This document shows, piece by piece, positions 56,901 to 64,000 of a stretch of 64,000 nt of DNA. The position numbers were made by a program, and so were the translations under genes. This DNA is from Hippophae tibetana. Its lineage: Eukaryota > Streptophyta > Magnoliopsida > Rosales > Elaeagnaceae. Under the pieces are notes generated by a model, which searched no databases, was not told the origin of the DNA, and worked only from the letters and a program-made list of their open reading frames with translations. Within the stretch, counting starts at the first letter, position 1, and the number at the start of each line of letters is the position of its first letter. Where the stretch lies: assembly GCA_037013495.1 (NCBI GenBank), contig CM072807.1, positions 13,581,001-13,645,000 on the forward strand, given 5' to 3'.

Positions 56901-59900
56901 TCCTTGAAAAGGAAGACCTTGGTATGAACATTGTCGTAAACCTAGTCACAATAAGAAAACCTGTTGGAAAATTCATGGAAAGCCAGCTGATTGGAAACCA
57001 CCCTCCACACAACACATCAACAACAAAAAATCATGGAAAAAATGCCTCCACATCCAATGGAACTGCGTCACCTAAATCTACTCTGTTTAGCAAGGAACAA
57101 ATTGATCTCCTCCAGAAAATATTTGGACAGTCCTTACCAACATCATCTACCACTATAGCCCAATCAGGTAACACCCTCAACACTCTTAGTGTGAAACAGG
57201 TTATGAGGTCATGGATTATTGATTCAGGTGCTTCAGACCACGTGATGGGTGATGTTTCTCTTCTCATGAATCTTAAAACCTACTAAGAAGGACACATTGT
57301 CAGAATTGTTGATGGTTCAGTATCCAAAGTAACAGGGATTGGTTCAACCAAAATTTCAAATTCCTTTATTCTAGATTATGTTCTTCTTGTTCCCACACAT
57401 TGTAATCTTATATCAATTACTAAACTCACCCGTGATAAAAATTGTGTGGTTAAATTTGTTCATAATATATGTGAATTTTAGGACTTGGATTCGGGGAAGA
57501 TGATTGACAATGTTAAAGAGTGTTTGAAACTCTATCTCCTCAAAAGTGAAAACCTTCCAGCAAGATAAGCCATCCAAGCAATATCCAAGGTTTTTTATCA
57601 GAATAAAACTTTGTTAAATCTTAAGTCCAATAATGATGGTGAAATCATGTTGAATCACTATCGCCTAGGTCATCCTAATTTCTTATATTTAAAAAAACTT
57701 TTCCTTCATCCGTTAGAAATAAAAATTCAAAGGATATTCAATATGAAGTATGTCAATCTTCAAAACATATTAAAACTTCATATCCTCATCTTCCACAAAA
57801 AATCGCATCCTTTCTCACTAATTCACACTGATATTTGGGAACCTTCTCGAATAAAAAACATAATAGGGACACATTGGTTCATTTCATTTATAGGTGATCA
57901 TACTCAAATCACTTGGTTATTTCTAATAAAAGAAAAATATAAAGCAGGTCAAATTTTTAAAAATTTCAATACCATGATTCAAACCGAATTTCAAACAAAA
58001 ATCCAAGTATTAAAATCTGACAATGTTAAAGAATACTTCGCTTCCACTCTTAGTGATTATCTGTTAAGTCAAGAAATTGTCCATCTAAGCTCGTGTGTTG
58101 ACACACCTCAACAAAATGGGGTGGCTGAAAGGAAGAATAGGCATCTTCTCGAGGTAGCTAGATCCCTAATGTTCACAACTCATGTCCCTCAATATTTTTG
58201 GGGGAAAACTGTCCTTACAGTTACCTATCTTATCAATAGGATACCCTCTCGTGTCCTTATGTTTAAAACATCTATCAATACTCTACTTAAGTCATACCTA
58301 CACACCAAAATTGTGTCTCATATTCCCTTTAAAATATTCGAATGTTCCACTTATGTCCATGTACATCATAGAGGTAATTTTGATCCCCGAGCCATCAAAT
58401 GCATATTCTTTGGGTATTCATCGTACCAGAAAGGATACAAATGCCTCTCTCCTATCACAAAACGGTTCTATAATACAATGGATGTCACATTCTTTGAACA
58501 ATATCCATACTATTCCAAACTTGTCATTCAAGAGGAGAACATAAGCAGTGAATACTAGCTTTGGAATAGCATAACCACTCAGTTTCCTACAAATTCTGTC
58601 TCAAATCTTATCCCGCAAATTCCAGAGAGTGAATCAGTGTCTCAAACAAATGCTCCTAATAATCTCAATGAATCCTCAACTTCTCTACCAACAGATCCAA
58701 ACTTATTTGTCCCAAACAATGATCTTGTCTACTCCAAGAAGAAAACAACTCAAGAGAAAGCAAAAAACCAAGCATATCTTGAGCCAGTCCAAGAATCTAA
58801 CCCAAGTACAAGTCACTCTGACAATTCACAAGGTAACATCACTGAACCTCCTATTATTGAGTTCCTTCCTAATTATTTGAATTTGCCAATTGTTATAAGG
58901 AAAGGTGTAAGATCTTGTCCAAACCACCATATCTACAACTTTGTTTCCTATAAAAGTCTTTCACCAGGTTATAAGACATTTTTCAACAACCTTGATCAAC
59001 TACAAGTTCCGAATTCTGTTCGTAAAGCCTTTCAAGTACCTGAATGGAAGACAATTCTTGAAGAACTCAGTACCTTAGAAAAAAACAAGACTTGGGAGAT
59101 CACAGAACTACCACCGAGAAAAAGAGAAAAAAAATTGTTGGGTGTAAATGGATCTTTACAATCAAACACAAAGCAGACGACAGTGTAGAATGATTCAAGG
59201 CTCGCCTTGTGGCTAAAGGATTTACTCAGACATATGAGATTGACTATCAAAAAACTTTTGCACCTATAGCAAAGCTCAACATTGTTCGTGTTCTTCTCTC
59301 CCTAGCATCTAACTTGGATTGGCCTCTCTACCAATTAGATGTCAAGAATGCATTCCTCAATGGTGATCTCGAATAAGTCTATATGGACATTCCTACTGGA
59401 GTTGAATCTCCTGTTCCAACCAATAGAGTCTACAAACTTAAGAAATCCTTATATGGATTGAAGTAGTCTCCGGTTCAATAGGTTCTCCAAAATTCTAAAG
59501 AGATATGGGTATAATCAATGCCAATTAGATCACACACTATTCGTCAAACAATTCTCCAATGACAGAATAGTTATCTGAATTGTATACGTAGATGATATTA
59601 TTCTAACAGGTAATTCTACAATTGAGATGAATAAACTCAAAGAGTTCCTAGCCAAGAAATTTGAGATCAAAGATCTAAGCAATCTCAAATATTTCTTAGG
59701 AATAGAAATAACTCAAACAAAAAAGTGCATATCTATATCTCAAAGGAAGTATGTACTTGATCTTCTCAAGGAAATTGGAATGATAAGATGTAAACCGGCA
59801 AAATCTCCGATGAACTTTACAGTAAAACTCGAAATCAAAGAAAAAAGTACACCTGTAGACAAAGGCCATTATCAAAGATTAGTGAGAAAACTCATTTACC

Positions 59901-62900
59901 TATCCCACACTAGACAAGATATTGGTTTTTCAGTGAGTGTTGTAAGTCAATTTATACACATGGAGGCGGTCTATCGTATACTCAGGTATCTCAAGATGAC
60001 ACCAAAAAAAGAATTATATTTCAGTAAGAATCCCACCAAGAAAATTGAAGTCTTTGTAGATACTGACTGAGCAGGCTCTACAATGGATCACAGATCTACC
60101 ATTGCGTATTTTACATTCGTATGGGGAAATCTTGTAACTTGACAAAATAAGAAACAGTCAATAATCACTTGAAATAATGCAAAAGTTGAATTCAAAACTA
60201 TAGCTCATGGGATTTGTGAAGGAATGTGATTAAAAGGACTACTCAATGAACTAGACTTCATAACTCCTGAACCTATCAGCATGCATTGTGACAATCAAGC
60301 TGCAATAAGAATTACAAAAAACCCAGTTCATCGTGACCGAACCAAAAATGTAGAAATTGATCGTCATTTCATTAAAGAGAAATTAGATGGAAAAATCATG
60401 AACCTCCTATATACATCTACTCATCATCAAATTGCAAATATTCTTACAAAAGCATTACCTCGAACAATCTTCGAAGAACTGAGTTGCAAGTTGGGAATGA
60501 TTAATATCTATTACCCAACTTGAAAGAGAGCGTAGAATTTCTAAGAATATCTGTAATTAGGTTGTATTAGTGTTGTACAGGCTGTGAATTAGTTGTAGAA
60601 CAAACTGGATTTTAGTTGTTGATATCAGTTGTATTATTGCTAGATTATAGACTTATTTGTCTAACTTTTAGTCCTATTTATAGTGTTGTATATACATTTG
60701 AAAGATACAGAAGATAAACAATTATAATACCTCAGATTTCTCTCCATATTTTCTTCAATTGCAATAAAATATCACTCCCTCCCAGTAACACATCATATGC
60801 TCTAAAAACCAAGTTTAACACACCATATGCTCTAAAAACCAAGTTTGATAAGTACATCAACAACAGAAAAATAATTTAGAAAAACCATTATGTCGGGCCT
60901 GGTTAAGAGGCAGAGAACATGTTCCCTAAAAGATGTCAACTACTAACCTGATACACAGAACTAGACACTTGTGTGCCACTAACAATCAACTAACTCAGAC
61001 AACTCTCTAATATCATTCTGACCACTATGATACAAGGTTGACAGTTAAATCTCAGAGAAAAAAGGACCAAGTTAAGATATTTTATTCTAACATGGTCCAA
61101 GTATTAAAGCCATGCGTTATGGCTCACTGAGAACACTGAAAGTTTGATTTCAACGACTTTAAGGCAACATTTGTTTAAAGACTACCAAATCAGATTTCAC
61201 TTGCTCATATTCAAAGCATCTGATGTACTCATAAATCTATCAGCAACAATGGCCAACAACTCTAAAAAACCCTAATACTTCCACTTCCGAATGCATTAAT
61301 CTCATCAGAAACAGCCAACAAGCAACAGAGCAATTAATTTTTACGCAGCACCCTATTTATGCAGAGAACATACAGAACCACGTCTCGCTTGCACTAGGAA
61401 AAAAATATTCCACTAAAACAAAAACAAGACTTAAAAAGCGGCATTATACTTCACAGAATATGTAATATATATATTCAAGTAGCTTTTGGATTTCTATATA
61501 AAGGAACGGTCATTCTATCTTCCAAACTAACCATTAGATTTTTCCAATCAATCTCATCCATAGAATTTTGTTTATAAAAGAAATTTTTTATTTTGATAAT
61601 GACCGAAATTGAAGTAAGAGTCATTCTATCTTACAAATTAACCATTAGATTTTCCAATCTCATCCATAGAATTTTGTTTATAAAAGAAAATTATTATTTT
61701 GATAATCATCCAACATACGTGGTAGAAGTGGATGTATCTTACAAAGTGTTTTTCTTTTTTCTTTTTCCATAAAAGTCTTAATAAAGAATTTTCAATAAAT
61801 TAATCTTGTCAATCAAAATTTATTCTAATATTTTAATTTAAATGTAGCCAGGGTGGTTAGCGGGATCATCAGAGAATTTTCCACGTTCATAAACAATGTT
61901 CCTGACTAGTAACTACTGTATGAATAGTAAATCGTTCAGCATAAAAATACAAATATTAAACTTTCAAAACAAAAAAATTGACAGTTGAAAAATATATTTA
62001 GTGTGTATATATATATATTGGTGATAATATATTTATTTGATATTTTAATGTGTTTGATATTTATTTATCTTTTAAAAGTTAATATTTCTAAAAAGAGGGA
62101 GTTAGCTCTAACATGTAACATGATTGTTTGGTAATACTATTTTCTTTGATATTTTTATTTGGCTCATTATTTGGTGACTAATCTATTTAAGATATTATAA
62201 TTTAGTCCCTAATATTTTGTGTAAAACCTATCTACGGTATTTACAATTTGGTATATGACATTAAAATTTACACAATTTAATCATTACATAAATTAAGTCC
62301 AAAATTTTAATTTTCCTCAAATTGAATTAAATGTGTCATAATTATCTATGATGTGACTTGAGTCTTTAATTCATTTGGTTCCCAACTTATTTCAAAATAT
62401 AAAATTTATAATTTGATCTTCGATCTTCGATCTTTTGATCACGTGATAGTTAAGAATAATACCATTAAATCAATTTGATAAAAATTAAAATTTTGAATTA
62501 AATTTTATCAAACTTTAAAAACTTTAGTGAGTAAATTGTGCGTTGAAATGTTAGATATCAAATTTTAATACCTACAGGTTATAGACCAAATAGATATAAA
62601 AGTCTTTTAAAAATATTTTACAAGATTTTGAAATTACTTTTTTAAAATAAAACTATTTGATAATTCTATCTATTAGTCTATATACATTATTTGTAATGGT
62701 TACGGTTAAGATTTTTATTTGAGTTTAAGTTTTGATTTTAACATGTGACTCATTTTTTATTTAAATTGCATAATAAATACTTATAATTCATAAATCCTTG
62801 TAAGATGTCAAAAATATAATGTTTAAGTAATTTTATTCTTTATCGTGTTGATATAGCAAAATAACAGTAAGCCTTATTATGAAATATGCAAAACTTTTTG

Positions 62901-64000
62901 AAGTTCGATCTTCAATATATCTCAATTATGTAAATATTATTCTCAAAAATATTACTATTAAAAATTAAATTTTAATTATTTTTCCAATTTTAAATTAACC
63001 ATTGTAATTTATAATTGTTATAGAGACACAATCATGTCCATTAGGAGACCAAAACTAGTAAATAAATAAAACAAAGAAATAAAAAATAGCAAACAAACAA
63101 AATTGATCGTACTCTAACTTAATCAAACCTGGAGCATTCGCCAGGGAGAACCCCGCCATGGCCCTTGTTCGGGCAAAACAGCAGCCAAAACCGTACCCTG
63201 AAACCAAGTCATTCTCGAAGAATCTTCTGTCTCTATAGCCATCTTTACCCTTATTCCAGCCGTCCAGTACAAACCCATTGCCTCCTCAACCAACTCCGCT
63301 TTCACCACAAAGTCCGAACACCAAACCCTCGGATAACACACCACCTCAAACGGCCTCTCTTGAGCCGCCAACTCAACAGCCTGTGCCACTTCCTCAGCCA
63401 AAAGTCTCCCTTGACCATTCCTAGAAAACCAATCCTTGCCATTACTCTCCTCCTCAGATTTCACCCTCGCAATCCCTAGCTGCGACGTCCACCTGGCACA
63501 GTCTCCAGCGTTCGATCTCACCGCCCTACGAATTCCAACGAACATCTCACCCCTCGAGTTTCTCATAAATACCACCGAATCACCAGCGACGAGCTTCTTG
63601 TTGTTGACAAACTTACTCCATCCAGTAGTGAGCAAATGTCTTCTCGGCGTACCACGATATATGTGGCGAAACTCCCAAACTTCGCCGCGAACGTCAACAA
63701 TCGACAAGGTCTGAACCGGTGGCTCTGCTTGGTAATCAAGCGGTGGGAAAATTGAATCCGCACAGAATCTTGGGACTGAGAAACCCCCACCATTGTTAGC
63801 GTCCGAAGGCGTCAAGATCTTTGCGAAAGAAACAATATTATCTTCTTGTGGTTGAGATTGTCGCTCTGTTTCTCCACATTGACGAATTCTCTCCTCAGAG
63901 CAAGAAGAACGAATCAAGTTAGAGAGTTGAGGACTGATTGGGTGGAGAACAAGCTTGGCAAAAACTTCATCAGTACATTCATCAGCTAATAACTCAATGG
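53984..64000 (-). CDS. ARF17-like auxin response factor (3 exons seen, 5' partial)
   Basis: Transcription factor that binds auxin response elements. Exons on the minus strand: 64000 (window edge)-63129, 54982-54373 and 54084-53984, all with GT..AG borders and phases that join. Exon 1 begins inside the N-terminal dimerisation region ([18 protein letters not shown]). It then has the B3 DNA-binding domain ([56 protein letters not shown]) and most of the auxin-response domain, which ends in exon 2 after VAWDEADLL. Exon 2 contains the block GMQGARQ that overlies a miR160 site. Exon 3 ends [30 protein letters not shown] with no PB1 domain. This short C-terminus is typical of ARF17 and unlike ARF10/ARF16. 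Clade members act as repressors. The start codon is outside the window. Confidence 0.94.
54277..54313 (+). repeat. ATA/TAA microsatellite in ARF intron 2
   Basis: About 12 trinucleotide units (taataataat with one g interruption) between exons 2 and 3. Confidence 0.9.
54720..54740 (-). promoter_or_regulatory. miR160 target site in ARF exon 2
   Basis: The plus strand here matches the 21-nt mature miR160 sequence as I know it, except for a C in place of T in the second half (TGCCTGGCTCCCTG then CATGCCA). The ARF transcript, minus strand, is therefore almost fully complementary to miR160. The mismatch is the G:U wobble usual in ARF10/16/17 targets. It encodes GMQGARQ. miR160 guides cleavage of these mRNAs, which limits ARF activity. 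Confidence 0.95.
55401..55618 (+). repeat. 5' LTR
   Basis: Starts TGTAGAATTTCTG and ends TTTTCTTCA. It contains the TATA-like tatatataca region near 55547 and matches 60531-60757. Confidence 0.93.
56150..60523 (+). pseudogene. Copia Gag-Pol in ARF intron, interrupted
   Basis: Gag has [17 protein letters not shown] and [15 protein letters not shown] (56381-56569). The protease keeps [14 protein letters not shown] (57211-57252), so its active site is intact. Integrase (57611-58558) has [12 protein letters not shown] and [19 protein letters not shown]. Reverse transcriptase contains YVDDIILTG near 59586-59612 just after a stop. RNase H ends with [20 protein letters not shown] (60281-60523). At least a dozen stops or frame changes interrupt it. 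Confidence 0.92.
60531..60757 (+). repeat. 3' LTR
   Basis: Matches 55401-55618. The first base has changed (CGTAG for TGTAG), and it carries a small insertion (gaattagttgtagaac). Confidence 0.92.
60803..60846 (+). repeat. Short tandem duplication in ARF intron 1
   Basis: A unit of about 32 bases, catatgctctaaaaaccaagttt with flanks, occurs twice in a row just right of the copia element. Confidence 0.8.
61504..61722 (+). repeat. Two-copy tandem repeat (about 110 bp) in ARF intron 1
   Basis: gtcattctatctt(c/a)caaa..ctcatccatagaattttg..ttttgataat occurs at about 61510-61607 and 61621-61717 with small indels. Confidence 0.88.
61723..63128. other. ARF intron 1, remaining part
   Basis: AT-rich intron DNA next to exon 1. 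No further gene or clear repeat is seen. The donor site is at 63128-63127. Confidence 0.6.

Larger units (their letters stand above)
55401..60757 (+). mobile_element. Ty1/copia element in ARF intron 1
   Basis: 5,357 bp with LTRs 55401-55618 (218 bp) and 60531-60757 (227 bp), flanked by exact ATTGC duplications (55396-55400 and 60758-60762). The primer site TGCTATCAGAGC has one change from the standard. It lies antisense to the ARF gene. The LTRs are clearly diverged (several indels), and Gag-Pol has many stops, so the insertion is not recent. It makes up two thirds of the 8.1-kb intron. Confidence 0.95.

Overview
This is nuclear DNA of a flowering plant, almost certainly a eudicot. It is AT-rich, its genes have spliced exons with GT..AG borders, and plant-specific families are present: a type-II-like SHMT with an N-terminal extension, an ARF17-like auxin response factor with a miR160 site, and a CLE peptide. 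Most of the rest is nested plant retrotransposons. I cannot name the species.

Layout. (1) 1-480: start of a minus-strand Ty1/copia relic. (2) 1546-6413 (-): complete four-exon SHMT6/7-type serine hydroxymethyltransferase, with a hairpin MITE-like repeat and a 172-bp tandem duplication in intron 1. (3) 6.7-10.0 kb: AT-rich DNA with no gene seen. (4) 10.0-15.8 kb: the 5' end of an ABHD17-type hydrolase pseudogene, cut just after its start codon by a 5.4-kb copia element with a perfect 5-bp target duplication. (5) 16.7-19.0 kb: a 2.3-kb Gag-only LTR element (TR-GAG type), followed by a nucleoredoxin-like pseudogene. (6) 20.6-30.6 kb: an Ale/Retrofit-like copia inserted in a two-copy tandem repeat and itself split by a 4.9-kb degraded CACTA transposon that carries a Ulp1-like gene relic. 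(7) 30.8-33.4 kb: a truncated element with a degenerate telomere-like array, inserted in a Ty3/gypsy chromovirus remnant. (8) 34.2-41.9 kb: two more copia relics. (9) 42.9-43.1 kb (-): a 71-codon CLE peptide gene. (10) 45.1-51.2 kb: a 319-bp TRIM, then a copia relic whose RNase H region is split by a 1.84-kb solo LTR. (11) 51.8-53.9 kb: two more members of the telomere-array element family. (12) 53,984 to beyond 64,000 (-): an ARF17-like gene with a miR160 site; its 8.1-kb first intron holds a 5.36-kb copia element in antisense orientation.

The three apparently working genes (SHMT, CLE, ARF) are all on the minus strand and are not functionally linked as far as the sequence shows. The ARF is probably under miR160 control. 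The rest records repeated transposon insertion, with eight junctions dated relative to each other by target-site duplications. No prokaryote-style gene system is present. The least ordinary items are the family of TTA-flanked elements carrying telomere-like arrays, the split hydrolase pseudogene, the compact TRIM and TR-GAG elements, and a CLE peptide with a non-standard residue.
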